Positions 45,156-54,964 of a stretch of 64,000 nucleotides of DNA are shown here, one piece after another. Made by a program: the position numbers and the translations under genes. The DNA lies in contig CP090851.1 of the NCBI GenBank assembly GCA_041879415.1, positions 1,054,001 to 1,118,000 on the forward strand. The letters run 5' to 3'. Position 1 is the stretch's first letter. Every line of letters starts with the position of its first letter. The notes under the pieces were generated by a model that saw only the letters and a program-made list of their open reading frames with translations, made no database searches and was not told where the DNA came from. The DNA comes from Vibrio chagasii. GTDB taxonomy: Bacteria; Pseudomonadota; Gammaproteobacteria; Enterobacterales; Vibrionaceae.

Positions 45156-47768
45156 CTATTTAATCGTTAAATCGAAATCGGCGCTGTTGTTTGTCGCGCT
45201 GACCGATACATGAGTAATCGGTTCGCTGCGGCTTAAACGCCCGATACACTCTTCAGCCAACCTAGGCATCAGAGAGCGGTTAATGATTTGCTCGACAGCA
45301 CGGCCACCCGTTGTTGGGTCTGTATTACGATCCACGACAAACTGAATGAAGTCAGCATCCCATGTGAACGACGCTTGATATTGTTCTGCCAGCTTCTTCT
45401 TGATGCGATTAAGCGATATCTCGGTGATCTTCGCTAGTTCTTCATCATTAAGCGGGTAGTACGGGACAATGGTAGCTCGGCCTAAGAAAGCGGGCTTGAA
45501 GTACTGTTGCAAGTCGGGACGAATCGCTTCCAGTAGCTCGTCGTTGTCTATGCGGTCTGTAGTCTTAGCACAGACATCACAGATAGCTTGATCAGCGGCA
45601 TTAGAGGTCATGATGATAATGGTGTTTTTGAAATCAACCGTTCGGCCTTCGCTGTCTTTGATATGGCCTTTATCGAAGATTTGGTAAAACAGGTCATGTA
45701 CGCCAGGGTGCGCTTTTTCCATTTCATCTAACAGCAGTACTGAGTAAGGATTGCGTCGAATCGCTTCTGTTAACACACCACCTTCACCAAAGCCGACGTA
45801 ACCCGCTGGTGAGCCAAGCAACATAGAGATCTTATGCTCTTCTTTAAACTCAGTCATGTTGATTACAGTAAGGTCGTTGCTACCTCCGTACAGTTGCTCC
45901 GCGAGTGCCATGGCGGTTTCGGTTTTACCCACACCACTTGGGCCACACATTAAGAACACACCGATAGGTTTACGGTTATCGGTTAAACCCGCGCGGGATA
46001 TACGAATCGCTTTAGCAAGCTCATTCTTAGCAACATCTTGACCAATAACTCGGGTATTAAGCTCGTCTTCAAGGGTAAGCAGCTTAGCGATTTCATCACT
46101 CATCATGTTGCCAACCGGGATACCTGTCCAATTGGCAATCACTTGAGCGATGGTGTTGTCGTCAACCATCGCATAAACCAAAGGCTCTTCACCTTGTAGG
46201 TCTGCTAATTCGGTTCTCAGAGTATCAAGTTGTTTCTGTTTAGTGGCATCGACGGCATCTTGCTCCTGTTCTTCGGTTATCTCTTGTTGAACAGTCTTGA
46301 TTTGATCAACTAATTCAATCTCTTTCTCCCAGCGCGTGTAATACGCGGCAAGTGCCTGTTGGTTCTCTTCGATTGATTGTGTCAGCTCTTCGATTACTTC
46401 AGCGCTGTTTGAGAATAGGGCATCTTCTTTCTCTAGTGCTGCCTTCTCGTTTTCTTGATAACGAATGGTCTGTTCAAGTGTTTCCAGCACTTCTGGCTTA
46501 GCCCCTTGTGTTAAGGCAATTCGGGCGCTGGCGGTATCAAGAAGGCTGATCGCTTTGTCGGGTAACTGACGGCTTGGAAGGTAACGAATCGATAAGTTAA
46601 CAGCAGCTTCGATTGCCGATTCTGCGATAAATGCGCCGTGGTGAGCTTGCAGTGAAGCCGCTACGCCGCGAAGCATCTGCATTGCATCTTCTGCGTTGGG
46701 TTCTTCAATGGTGACGACTTGGAATCGACGTGTTAGTGCTGGATCTTTTTCAAAGTACTTCTTGTACTCGGCCCAGGTTGTCGCGGCAATGGTTTTGAAT
46801 TCACCACGAGCTAGTGCTGGTTTGAGAAGGTTAGCAGCATCGTTTTGTCCTGCTGCGCCGCCAGCACCAATAAGCGTGTGTGCTTCATCAATGAACACAA
46901 TGATTGGCACTTCAGAGCTTTTTACTTCGTTGATGACATCTTTTAGACGGTTCTCAAACTCACCCTTAACGCTAGCTCCCGCTTGAAGTAACCCAAGGTC
47001 AAGTGAGTGGATTTGTACCCCTTGCAATGCGCTTGGTACTTCATCTGCCGCGATTCTTAAAGCTAGACCTTCGACAACGGCCGTCTTACCTACGCCGGGT
47101 TCACCGACCATAATTGGGTTGTTCTGACGCTTACGACATAAGATATCAATCGCTTTTCTTACTTCAGCATTACGGCCTGAAATAGGGTCGATGTTTCCGT
47201 CGAGTGCTTGTTGCGTCAGGTTAACGGTGTATTTGCTTAATGCATCGTTACCCGCTGGAGTAGTATCAACAGAGCCGCTAGCTGAAGGAGAGGCTGTGTT
47301 GCGTGCAATCGGAGTTTTCTTGATCAAGCCTTGCAGAGACTCGAGTGACACGTTGCTTAGTGTTTCGAGTTGTAGGGTACTTACCCCTAAAACATTTTGC
47401 TGCATGAGTGCTTGGATTAGATGCAAGCTGACGATCTCTCCGTGACCGTAGTTAACCGATGCAATCATCCAAGCATCTTTGATTAACTCCGTGAGACCAT
47501 GACTCAATGTAGGCTGACCTTCATTCCCTTTCGCCAATATGGAAACTTTCTTCGTCAGTTCATTAACCAAGGCGTCTAACGAAAGCTTTTGCGATTCACA
47601 CAGAGCCATCAGCTTGGGATCTTTTTGCGAAATAAGCTGAAGAATCCAGTGTTCAGTCTCTATCGCGCCAACACCTTGATTCATTGCCGCACCCGCAGAC
47701 GCTTCTAGCGCTTGCTTGAGTTCGGGAGAAAGTTTTCCTACTAAGTTAGTGAGAGTTACTTGTGTCAT
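45156..47768 (-). CDS. tssH: T6SS AAA+ disassembly ATPase TssH (ClpV)
   Basis: The 870-residue ClpB-like ATPase has a ClpV-type N-terminal domain (to about 160), two AAA+ modules with Walker A GEPGVGKTAVVEG and GPSGVGKTETAMA, Walker B IVFIDEAHTLIG and SVLLLDEMEKAHP, and a middle coiled coil (about 405-530). It pulls apart contracted TssB/TssC sheaths for recycling. ATG 47768 is preferred over the in-frame TTG at 47774 because AAGGA lies 7 bases upstream. It follows tssG and precedes the sensory cassette. Confidence 0.96.
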   Translation of the reverse strand: MTQVTLTNLVGKLSPELKQALEASAGAAMNQGVGAIETEHWILQLISQKDPKLMALCESQKLSLDALVNELTKKVSILAKGNEGQPTLSHGLTELIKDAWMIASVNYGHGEIVSLHLIQALMQQNVLGVSTLQLETLSNVSLESLQGLIKKTPIARNTASPSASGSVDTTPAGNDALSKYTVNLTQQALDGNIDPISGRNAEVRKAIDILCRKRQNNPIMVGEPGVGKTAVVEGLALRIAADEVPSALQGVQIHSLDLGLLQAGASVKGEFENRLKDVINEVKSSEVPIIVFIDEAHTLIGAGGAAGQNDAANLLKPALARGEFKTIAATTWAEYKKYFEKDPALTRRFQVVTIEEPNAEDAMQMLRGVAASLQAHHGAFIAESAIEAAVNLSIRYLPSRQLPDKAISLLDTASARIALTQGAKPEVLETLEQTIRYQENEKAALEKEDALFSNSAEVIEELTQSIEENQQALAAYYTRWEKEIELVDQIKTVQQEITEEQEQDAVDATKQKQLDTLRTELADLQGEEPLVYAMVDDNTIAQVIANWTGIPVGNMMSDEIAKLLTLEDELNTRVIGQDVAKNELAKAIRISRAGLTDNRKPIGVFLMCGPSGVGKTETAMALAEQLYGGSNDLTVINMTEFKEEHKISMLLGSPAGYVGFGEGGVLTEAIRRNPYSVLLLDEMEKAHPGVHDLFYQIFDKGHIKDSEGRTVDFKNTIIIMTSNAADQAICDVCAKTTDRIDNDELLEAIRPDLQQYFKPAFLGRATIVPYYPLNDEELAKITEISLNRIKKKLAEQYQASFTWDADFIQFVVDRNTDPTTGGRAVEQIINRSLMPRLAEECIGRLSRSEPITHVSVSATNNSADFDLTIK

Positions 47769-47815
47769 AGTCAATTCCTTGTATCTCTATAATCTACATA
47801 TTCCGTATTTATGAA

Positions 47816-48748
47816 CTACAAAAGCAAAATCTTTACGGTCTCATTAGGGCTACGTTCAGGTGCAAGGTAGTCGATTTCACCTAATCGAGCGGCTATAGAA
47901 ACCTTGCTTGATAAACGCGGTCTGGTTAAGTACGAACGTTTAACGTTCAAATAAATGGCAACTGGTGTGCTGTCTTTTAAGTAATGCTGCGTTAAAGACA
48001 ATACGGCTTTAGCAAATTGGTCATCTTGTTGGATCTCGAGAAACTCGTTACGGTTTTTCGGGGTCACAAAAATACTCAGATTATTGAAGTGAGCGAGACA
48101 GGTTCTCCCGACTAAAAAGCCTTGGCCTAAGCGACTATTAAAATCACGATCTGTACCAATCCGAGTTAGCGAGTCTGCTGGCAATAAACGTCTTTCAAAC
48201 GCTTTGCACTCCACTTCAATGGCATAGGGGAAATAGTCATTCAGGATCTTCTTCAACGTAGTCAAACTGCGGCTCTGCTGGCTCAAAAGAAGCGAGTATT
48301 GCAGGTACTCTTTGTGCTCTTTCCCAAGCGCTGCAAAGTGGTTTAACAAGGCTGTCTTTTTTGGGTTTTGCTCACTTTCTACTAATAACCAACGTCGAGC
48401 ATTGGTTCGATAGGTAATCTCATAGTGTCGCTGATTGAACACATCCAAAAAGTCCTGTAACGAATGATCTTCATTGTGTATCGCCGCTAATAACTCTTCG
48501 TAAATATAATTGGGTATGACACCTTTGACGCCTGAAAGCGCTTGTTTCGCCAATCTGAGCTTTGCCTTGTTCCCTTTTAATGAGAAGTACTGAATCTCTT
48601 GGGGATTACCAGTTGGCATCGCTTCAGACTTTAATTGAATCTGAAACGGTGTGGTGCTTTGTGCTTGTAACTGTTCCAATCGTCTCATTGCCTGAGTGAA
48701 GTCATACTTTTCAGGCTGATTAGCAAGATCTTGAACGAAAGGCTTCAT
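47816..48748 (-). CDS. tssG: T6SS baseplate protein TssG
   Basis: The 310-residue protein matches TssG: YDFTQAMRRLEQLQ near the N-terminus, a FLDVFNQRHYEITYR segment, and GQGFLVGRTCLAHFNN with YLAPERSPNETVKILL at the end. With TssF2 and TssE it forms the baseplate wedge. The ATG at 48748 has GGAGGCGCG upstream. A 64-base gap separates it from tssF, the largest internal gap within this half of the operon. Confidence 0.93.
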   Translation of the reverse strand: MKPFVQDLANQPEKYDFTQAMRRLEQLQAQSTTPFQIQLKSEAMPTGNPQEIQYFSLKGNKAKLRLAKQALSGVKGVIPNYIYEELLAAIHNEDHSLQDFLDVFNQRHYEITYRTNARRWLLVESEQNPKKTALLNHFAALGKEHKEYLQYSLLLSQQSRSLTTLKKILNDYFPYAIEVECKAFERRLLPADSLTRIGTDRDFNSRLGQGFLVGRTCLAHFNNLSIFVTPKNRNEFLEIQQDDQFAKAVLSLTQHYLKDSTPVAIYLNVKRSYLTRPRLSSKVSIAARLGEIDYLAPERSPNETVKILLL

Positions 48749-48812
48749 CGCGCCTCCTTATGACAAGCACTTTGGCTATGTCCGGTTTGGACATTAGCGG
48801 ACGTTTGCACTG

Positions 48813-50564
48813 TTACAAACACAATTGGCTACCATGGATTTTAGGGTACTTTTTGACGATACCATCTCGGCCATAGATGCGGATCTTGAGTTGAATGTAT
48901 CGGTCAAAACTACAAAATTGTTGGAAGAAACGGTTTAGTACATCAGCAAATGCCAAGTAGGGACCTGTTGCATCCAAAGTTAATTCAATTTCGGTACCGG
49001 GTGAGAAGACGTTTTTACCCAGCACACGAATCGCAGAAACTTGCGAATTAAACGTAATTGAGTGAATCATCTGAATTTCAGCACTTGATACTTGCTCTCG
49101 GCTGCATAAGCTCAGCATGTGTTTAAGGTCGGCTACAGGGTTGCTTGACTGCACTAAAGACGAAAAGTTGGTGTTCAATAAGCTGATAAATTCCCAGTGA
49201 ACATTCTGATCAACTTCCTTAGTGATTGGTGCTGAAGGTGGATAAATAGGGGAAAAATCACCAGGTAAATCAATGCTCTCTAGGCATTCTAAAGTGCCAC
49301 TCACACCGCAGGCTTGCTTACCATTTGTACACAGTAAGCGCGTACCAAGTAGCTTGCTGAATTCAGCCGTTGGCGTATCTGAAAGTGATATCGCAATGCT
49401 CATTTCACCAAAGTGATTGTGTTTACTTTGCCAATAATCGTATCGCTGATTATGAGCATATTTCTCTTTAAAGAGAGGGACTAATGGGATTTCTCCATTA
49501 GGTGTGATTTCGTAAACATCTTGAATCTCAATGATTTCGATATTGTTGTCGCTATGAGCATCGGCATTGACGGGAACTGAAAGAGTTCGATGGTCGTAAG
49601 AAATAGGCTCACCGGTTTGCTCAAACAGATTAACCGCAGGCATAACATTTAGCTTGATAACATCTTTATTGAACAAGCGGATGAATTCGGACGGCAGTGA
49701 AGACATAAATAAGTTGATCACGATTTCCGATTCATCAAACTGGCTCGCGTATTTCGCGAAGTTCTTGAGCCTAAAGAACTGACGCTTCTCCTTGAAAAAG
49801 AAGAATTCGTTGATCAGTTGGTAGCCAGTGAACTGATTGCCGTGCTCGGGTAGAAACTTAAATTCTAGGTCGCTGATTCGATTCTTTAGCTGGTGGCTAT
49901 CAAGGGTGACGTGTTGAGCGCATTCACTATCAGAGATCGAAATCGACAAGGTGTTGTTGAGTAGCAATTCAACGAGAGAGTCTGCGTTGTTCTCAAAGCC
50001 TTTGACGAAGAAGTCTAGGTCATTGAGTTCCAAGTGACTGAAGTGAGTTTCTGGATCACCAGTGCTGAGTGATATTTGGACAACAGCGTTACTTTGACTG
50101 GCTGTTTTGGGCCTGTTGAAACTAAATGGGGCGCTTAAAGCTTTAATGTTACTTAGGCTAAACGGCGAGATTTTCAATTCATCAACGGTCCTGAATAGGC
50201 ACTCGTTTTTGGTGTTGGTGCTCGAAAACAGTGAACCTTTTGGCAAAGTACTGGATTCAATGGGACCATCTTCGGCTAGCAGCTCAAGGTACGCAACGCT
50301 CGGTACGGTTTGAATGTACGAAGGGTACAAAACACCGAGAATCCCTTCGATGACTTCTGGTAACTGCTCCGAGAGTTTCTTTTCGACTTTTGCATTCAAA
50401 AGGGCAACACCGTCAAGTAGACGAGCCATGCTTGGGTCTTCGATTTTACCCTGATGAATATTGAGCTTTTCAGCGTGTGTAGGATATTCCTGACCAAACT
50501 GTCCCAATGAACGGCGAACAAACGCCAGCTCTTGCTCAAAGTACCGCATAATAGGTTCAGTCAT
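48813..50564 (-). CDS. tssF: T6SS baseplate protein TssF
   Basis: The 583-residue protein has the hallmark N-terminus MRYFEQELAFVRR, then FGQEYPTHAEKL and DPSMARLLDGVALLNAKV, and a C-terminal domain ending near FDRYIQLKIR. TssF is the wedge component homologous to phage T4 gp6. Its start overlaps the tssE stop by 8 bases, indicating translational coupling, as expected for proteins made in fixed ratio. Confidence 0.95.
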   Translation of the reverse strand: MTEPIMRYFEQELAFVRRSLGQFGQEYPTHAEKLNIHQGKIEDPSMARLLDGVALLNAKVEKKLSEQLPEVIEGILGVLYPSYIQTVPSVAYLELLAEDGPIESSTLPKGSLFSSTNTKNECLFRTVDELKISPFSLSNIKALSAPFSFNRPKTASQSNAVVQISLSTGDPETHFSHLELNDLDFFVKGFENNADSLVELLLNNTLSISISDSECAQHVTLDSHQLKNRISDLEFKFLPEHGNQFTGYQLINEFFFFKEKRQFFRLKNFAKYASQFDESEIVINLFMSSLPSEFIRLFNKDVIKLNVMPAVNLFEQTGEPISYDHRTLSVPVNADAHSDNNIEIIEIQDVYEITPNGEIPLVPLFKEKYAHNQRYDYWQSKHNHFGEMSIAISLSDTPTAEFSKLLGTRLLCTNGKQACGVSGTLECLESIDLPGDFSPIYPPSAPITKEVDQNVHWEFISLLNTNFSSLVQSSNPVADLKHMLSLCSREQVSSAEIQMIHSITFNSQVSAIRVLGKNVFSPGTEIELTLDATGPYLAFADVLNRFFQQFCSFDRYIQLKIRIYGRDGIVKKYPKIHGSQLCL

Positions 50565-50979
50565 AGTTATCTTCTTCCAGAGAGGTCGTTAAGTCGCTTA
50601 ATGCGATTTTTGAATCAAAGATAAGGTCTTGTTCACCATGGCTGGTTTTTACTTTGGCGATGATGTTGAACGACAATGAGTTATCGCCTTCTTTTCGCTC
50701 GCCAAGCTCGACAGAAATGTTGTGTAAGCGTGGCTCAAAGCTTTTAATCCAATTTTCGATTCTTAGCGTGAGTTGTGTTTTTTCTAGTGTTGCACTGAGT
50801 AACTGAATATCTTCGATACCAAACTTCAAATTCGAACGGTTTACTTCAACTAATCGGTTGTCAATGTCAGTTAGCGAAGCCTCTGCCTCTAACAGTTTGG
50901 TGAGATGGAATTTGATGTCCTCTATCTCAGCATCTTGGTACGGTTTGGAATCGCTAACAAAGGTGGTCCAGAAACTCAT
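50557..50979 (-). CDS. tssE: T6SS baseplate protein TssE (gp25-like)
   Basis: The 140-residue protein has the gp25/LysM-like baseplate domain: SIHNI-type start is replaced by LVEVNRSNLKFGIEDIQLLS, followed by IENWIKSFEPRLHNISVEL, the conserved region carrying the Glu-Pro-Arg motif. TssE starts sheath polymerisation. Its start overlaps the upstream TssC-like gene by 1 base and its end overlaps tssF. Confidence 0.9.
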   Translation of the reverse strand: MSFWTTFVSDSKPYQDAEIEDIKFHLTKLLEAEASLTDIDNRLVEVNRSNLKFGIEDIQLLSATLEKTQLTLRIENWIKSFEPRLHNISVELGERKEGDNSLSFNIIAKVKTSHGEQDLIFDSKIALSDLTTSLEEDNYD

Positions 50980-52373
50980 TACGCCACCTCATTTAGGTCG
51001 GTAGTTAGCACCACTTCACCACTGAAATAGTCAAACTGGTATTGAGGCACAATGCGCAAAGTACAAGCGAAGCTGCCAGATTGAGAGCTCGACTCTGTGA
51101 CACTCACTTTGGCAAAGCTCAATGGGTATTTCGACAGAGTTTCTTCGTTAGCAAACGACACGTTGCTTGAGAATTTTTCTATCCAGTGCGTTAAGAACAG
51201 TTCACACTCCGTCGCGTTATTGAAGCTGCCGATCATCTCTCTTACTTGAACTTTTAAGTAATGCGCGATTCGGCAGGACATCAGTGTGGTTTGGATCTGA
51301 GTAAGGACTTTGTCGTTGTCACTTTGCCCACATTGCCAAATCGAATTGTTACCGTTGAAGTAGAATTTGTCAGTTAATGGGCTTTTAGCAAGTGGAATGA
51401 AGCCACTTTGCGCATAGAAGTTAGATAGTTGCCCGAATAAACTAATGTCGGTGACTGGCTTTTGTAGGTAACTCTCGAAATAGTGGTTCGCAGGCAGATT
51501 GATAACCGCGCCTTGAAGCTTATCGTTCCAGCGAGATTTTAAAAAACCGAACCAATTCACGCGGTGGAACTCTCGCATAACAGTGGTAGCGAGCACCATG
51601 TTGGCTAACCCCCACGCACCTTTGCCTTGTTCGTTATAAATAAACCCGGCTCTTCGATTTTTATAGGCTTCTCTGATTCTAACTTGAGGTAGCGCCATAC
51701 CAATGAAGCGAGAACTCGGTTTAGCACGGAGTTCTTGCCATGCGGTGTAATCGGGGCCTGAAAGAATCTTATTGATACGTTCGATATCTGAAAGCCAGTC
51801 CGCGCCGCTCTCACCAAAAAAAGTAGGCACTGGAGAAAACAGCATTGGACAGAGTGTCGCTTCCCCTAATTTTCCAAGTAGCTCCAAGGTAAACAAGTCG
51901 TCGTATTCAGCATCAAAATCGATATCCATAGAAATAGGGTGGCTAAAAGCTATACAACCAAACGGATGTCCCCCTAAAGTATTCAGCTCGTTGTTGCCTA
52001 TCTTGTTGTACAGGTCACTGGATTTAGTTGAGTATGCTTGGTTAACGTCGCTGGATATCTCTTCCCAGTTCATATCAAGAAGCTTTACATGTGCTCTTTG
52101 ATAGCTAACGGGTAGGGAGGCGAGTTGTTGCAGGCTAAGCCAATTACGTTCTAGCTTTTGAAACTCCGAATCATGGATAACTTCATCGAGTTGTAAACTG
52201 AGTGTGCTATCGATTTTCGATATCAGTGTTGATATCAATGAGATTAGTGAGGATTTAGAGCGCAAGCAGTGTTGGTCTAGCTCAGATAGCAGAGATAAAG
52301 CCTCTTTTAAAAAGGAATTATCTGTGTCATCTAATTGGTTGAATTTGTTTTGCCATTCTGTATTTAACTTCAT
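50979..52373 (-). CDS. Second, divergent TssC-like sheath protein
   Basis: From ATG 52373 the product is 464 residues (an in-frame start at 52430 would overlap tssC). It aligns by eye with TssC upstream: KLERNWLSLQQL versus KLEGSWRGLQKL, NTLGGHPFGCIAF versus GTAGGEPYGTFIG, GMALPQVRIREAY versus TLTLPRTLARLPY, and MSCRIAHYLKVQVREMIGS versus MASSRIAHYLKVMGRDKLG. It is clearly a paralogue but divergent, with a shorter N-terminal region, which carries the sheath linker strand in TssC. It could be a cap, baseplate-proximal or assembly subunit. A GGCCGGA hairpin lies between the two genes. Confidence 0.9.
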   Translation of the reverse strand: MKLNTEWQNKFNQLDDTDNSFLKEALSLLSELDQHCLRSKSSLISLISTLISKIDSTLSLQLDEVIHDSEFQKLERNWLSLQQLASLPVSYQRAHVKLLDMNWEEISSDVNQAYSTKSSDLYNKIGNNELNTLGGHPFGCIAFSHPISMDIDFDAEYDDLFTLELLGKLGEATLCPMLFSPVPTFFGESGADWLSDIERINKILSGPDYTAWQELRAKPSSRFIGMALPQVRIREAYKNRRAGFIYNEQGKGAWGLANMVLATTVMREFHRVNWFGFLKSRWNDKLQGAVINLPANHYFESYLQKPVTDISLFGQLSNFYAQSGFIPLAKSPLTDKFYFNGNNSIWQCGQSDNDKVLTQIQTTLMSCRIAHYLKVQVREMIGSFNNATECELFLTHWIEKFSSNVSFANEETLSKYPLSFAKVSVTESSSQSGSFACTLRIVPQYQFDYFSGEVVLTTDLNEVA

Positions 52374-52381
52374 ACAAAATT

Positions 52382-52404
52382 TTGGCCGGATTGCTCCGGC
52401 CAAA
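52382..52404 (-). promoter_or_regulatory. Hairpin between tssC and the tssC-like gene
   Basis: TGGCCGGA / TCCGGCCA with loop of four, 7 bases after the tssC stop and just before the next ATG. It could partly terminate or stabilise the abundant tssC message and hide the weak start of the paralogue, lowering its output relative to sheath subunits. Confidence 0.6.
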
Positions 52405-52410
52405 TCCCTA

Positions 52411-53889
52411 TTAGCCAGGAATCTTAGCAACCATTCGAACTGAGGTGGTCAGTTCTTCAAGTTGTAGCCAAGGTCTTAGGTGAGCGACTGCAGAGTAGGC
52501 ACCTGGCTTACCAGGTTGCTCAACCACTTCGATGCGAGATTCACAAAGAGGGGTTTTTGCACGTTGCTCGTTACCAATTGCACCAGCATTGGTGTACTGG
52601 TCGATCCATAGTTGCAGCTCGCGCTTAATGTCTGGAGCTTCAAGGTTCGAACCTAGCTTGTCTCGGCCCATTACTTTCAGATAGTGCGCGATACGGCTAC
52701 TTGCCATGATATAAGGTAGGCGAGCAGAGATCGCAGCGTTTGCTGTTGCGTCTGGGTCAGTGAAGGTTTTAGGCTTCTGTGTAGTTTGACCGCCAATGAA
52801 CACGGCGTAGTTTGAACTCTTATAGTGAACTAAAGGTAGGAAACCAAGATCAGACAGCTCTTTTTCACGCTCATCCGTTAGGTTTACTTCAGTTGGACAC
52901 TGTTGCAGTAGGTCACCAGCTTCAGACTTGTACGTTAGGTTTGGTAGGTTTTCTACCTTACCACCGTTATCAAGACCACGAATCGAAGTACACCAACCAG
53001 AAGCTGTGTAAGCTTGAGTCATTTTAAGACCAAGATCATATGCTGCATTTGACCAAACTAGCTGATCATTGCTCTTAGGTTTAGGGTTGCCATCCATATC
53101 TGTATCGAGCTCTTCGTAAGCAAACACATCGGTACTCAAGCCTTTTCCACCATAAGGTAGACGAGCAAGAGTTCGTGGAAGTGTGAGTGTTACGTAACGC
53201 GCATCATCGCTCTCACGGAATGAGTTCCATGCTGCGTAAGCTGGGGAGTCGAAGCCCGCTGCAACAGGTTTACCTTCAGAGAAGGTTTGGAAATCATTAA
53301 ACTCGAACATTTCTGCATTTGCAGCAGCAACGAATGGAGCGTGACAGGCAGCAGCAACTTCGCCCATGTAACGAAGTAGTGCAACATCTTCATCTTTTGC
53401 GCTGAACTCGTAGTCACCAATGAAGGTTCCATAAGGTTCACCGCCGGCTGTACCAAATTCACCTTGGTAAACGGCATTGAATAGTGGGCTACGGTCGATT
53501 GCAGGTGCATCTTCAAATTGGTCAAGCAGCTCTTCTTGGGTGAAATCGACCATTTTGATTTTCAGATCACGGCCAAGTTCGCTTTCTTTAACCAGTTTTT
53601 GTAGACCACGCCAAGAGCCTTCTAGTTTTTGCAGATCCTTTTGCTGCATCACTTCAGACAGTTGCTTGGATAGCTTTTTATCGATCTCTGAAATCGCGTT
53701 TTCGATGGTTTTTGTAACGTTTTTATCCCACGTCACTGTGCCTGAAAGCGCCTGCTCTGTTAGAACAGAAAACAGCTCTTTGGTGGTGTCTGCGGGAGTT
53801 TGAGTGGTAGCTTCAATCGCACGGTCTAGAAAGCTCAGTGAGCCTTCAGCAGCTTCCGGTTGCGCTTGATTTTCAGTTTCAGTACTCAT
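52411..53889 (-). CDS. tssC: T6SS contractile sheath large subunit TssC (VipB)
   Basis: The 492-residue protein has the typical FLDRAIEATTQTPADTTKEL N-terminus, KLEGSWRGLQKLVKESELG, FGTAGGEPYGTFIGDYEF and a C-terminus ending VRMVAKIPG. It polymerises with TssB into the contractile tail sheath. Its ATG overlaps the tssB stop by one base (TAATG), a coupling that ensures equimolar synthesis. A hairpin follows the stop. Confidence 0.97.
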   Translation of the reverse strand: MSTETENQAQPEAAEGSLSFLDRAIEATTQTPADTTKELFSVLTEQALSGTVTWDKNVTKTIENAISEIDKKLSKQLSEVMQQKDLQKLEGSWRGLQKLVKESELGRDLKIKMVDFTQEELLDQFEDAPAIDRSPLFNAVYQGEFGTAGGEPYGTFIGDYEFSAKDEDVALLRYMGEVAAACHAPFVAAANAEMFEFNDFQTFSEGKPVAAGFDSPAYAAWNSFRESDDARYVTLTLPRTLARLPYGGKGLSTDVFAYEELDTDMDGNPKPKSNDQLVWSNAAYDLGLKMTQAYTASGWCTSIRGLDNGGKVENLPNLTYKSEAGDLLQQCPTEVNLTDEREKELSDLGFLPLVHYKSSNYAVFIGGQTTQKPKTFTDPDATANAAISARLPYIMASSRIAHYLKVMGRDKLGSNLEAPDIKRELQLWIDQYTNAGAIGNEQRAKTPLCESRIEVVEQPGKPGAYSAVAHLRPWLQLEELTTSVRMVAKIPG

Positions 53890-54392
53890 TACTCAGCTCC
53901 TTCTTCTTTAATGCCAAGCTCATCAGAAAGAGCATTGATCGTATCTGCACTTTGTAGAACTTCTTTCAGCAGTTTCTCTAGGTCGCGAGAACGATCGGCT
54001 TTCGAAAGAAGTACCTTCAGTTGATTACGGGTTTCGACAAGTTTCTTAAGCGGTTCAACCTGTTCGATGATCGCTTCAGGTTCGAAGTCTTTCATTGAAT
54101 CGAACTTAAGGTTCGCTTCAAATTGGCTATCATCACCAGCAAGTACGTTATCTACTTTTAGGGATAGTTCAGGGCCAACGCGCTTCATTACTGTGTCGAA
54201 ATTGTCTTTATCAACGTTGTAGAAGGTACGATCTTCCACTTCTTCTTTGTCTTGTTTATGGCCTGAGTAGTCACCAATAACCCCAACAACAAAAGGGAGC
54301 TCTTTGGTTTCTACAGCGCCATTAGTCTCAACGTCATAGGTAATACTTACGCGGTTCTTACTTACGCGTTTATGTTGGGAATTTAGTGCCAC
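53889..54392 (-). CDS. tssB: T6SS contractile sheath small subunit TssB (VipA)
   Basis: The 167-residue protein has the family core ELPFVVGVIGDYSGHKQ, RTFYNVDKDNFDTVMKRV, and EANLKFDSMKDFEPEAI, then the helix LLSKADRSRDLEKLLKEVLQ that in TssB is the ClpV-proximal region. It starts after an AAGGAGAGTT site 19 bases downstream of hcp. It is coupled to tssC. Confidence 0.97.
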   Translation of the reverse strand: MALNSQHKRVSKNRVSITYDVETNGAVETKELPFVVGVIGDYSGHKQDKEEVEDRTFYNVDKDNFDTVMKRVGPELSLKVDNVLAGDDSQFEANLKFDSMKDFEPEAIIEQVEPLKKLVETRNQLKVLLSKADRSRDLEKLLKEVLQSADTINALSDELGIKEEGAE

Positions 54393-54411
54393 GGTAACTC
54401 TCCTTGTTTAA

Positions 54412-54933
54412 TTACTTAGCAGTCGAAGTGACTTTAGCTGTAGTAGCATCGAAGCCAACCTCAGGGCCTTTCTCGATCTTACCGCCGTCTGCTTCAATGT
54501 AGTAAGCCTTAGAAATCTCAGTGTAGGTTAAGCTGAAAGATTCGCTTGGAAGGGAACCGTCAGTACCTGACATGTTATAGCTAGACATACGAGCCATTTT
54601 TAGCGTTAGAATTAGGTATGGATCAGCACCAGAACCTTCACGGTTTGGTTTTGTCATCACGATTTCAACAGTGCGACCTTCTGGACCTGGCGCGTATAAG
54701 AATGTGGTTAGATGTGGTGTTGCACCATCACAGCCACGAGTCATGTTGACTTCACCAAGAGCAACCATACCTTGGTCCGCATTGTTCGCATTACCTACAT
54801 CGATACCAACACCACGAACAGCGCTCCAAGAAATACTATCAAGAGCAAAGAAACCATCTTTGCCGCCGATTTTTTCTACGGTTGCTGCACCTTTTGGTGT
54901 CGTACCATCAATTCTCATAAAAATAGAAGCCAT
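54412..54933 (-). CDS. hcp: T6SS tube protein Hcp (TssD)
   Basis: The 173-residue protein has the Hcp fold: ASIFMRIDGTTPKGAATVE start, ISWSAVRGV, MTRGCDGATPHLTTFLY and ESFSLTYTEISKAYYI. Hexamers stack into the expelled tube. It lies between tssA and tssB, preceded by an AAGGAGAAAG site. No C-terminal toxin extension is present. Confidence 0.97.
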   Translation of the reverse strand: MASIFMRIDGTTPKGAATVEKIGGKDGFFALDSISWSAVRGVGIDVGNANNADQGMVALGEVNMTRGCDGATPHLTTFLYAPGPEGRTVEIVMTKPNREGSGADPYLILTLKMARMSSYNMSGTDGSLPSESFSLTYTEISKAYYIEADGGKIEKGPEVGFDATTAKVTSTAK

Positions 54934-54964
54934 TACTTTCTCCTTGCTGACGCATTAATGTGCT

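Noticed and set aside
52374..52430. Longer start for the second TssC-like gene overlapping tssC
   Set aside because: It would read through the hairpin and the end of tssC with residues unlike TssC; ATG 52373 is more plausible although its ribosome site is weak.
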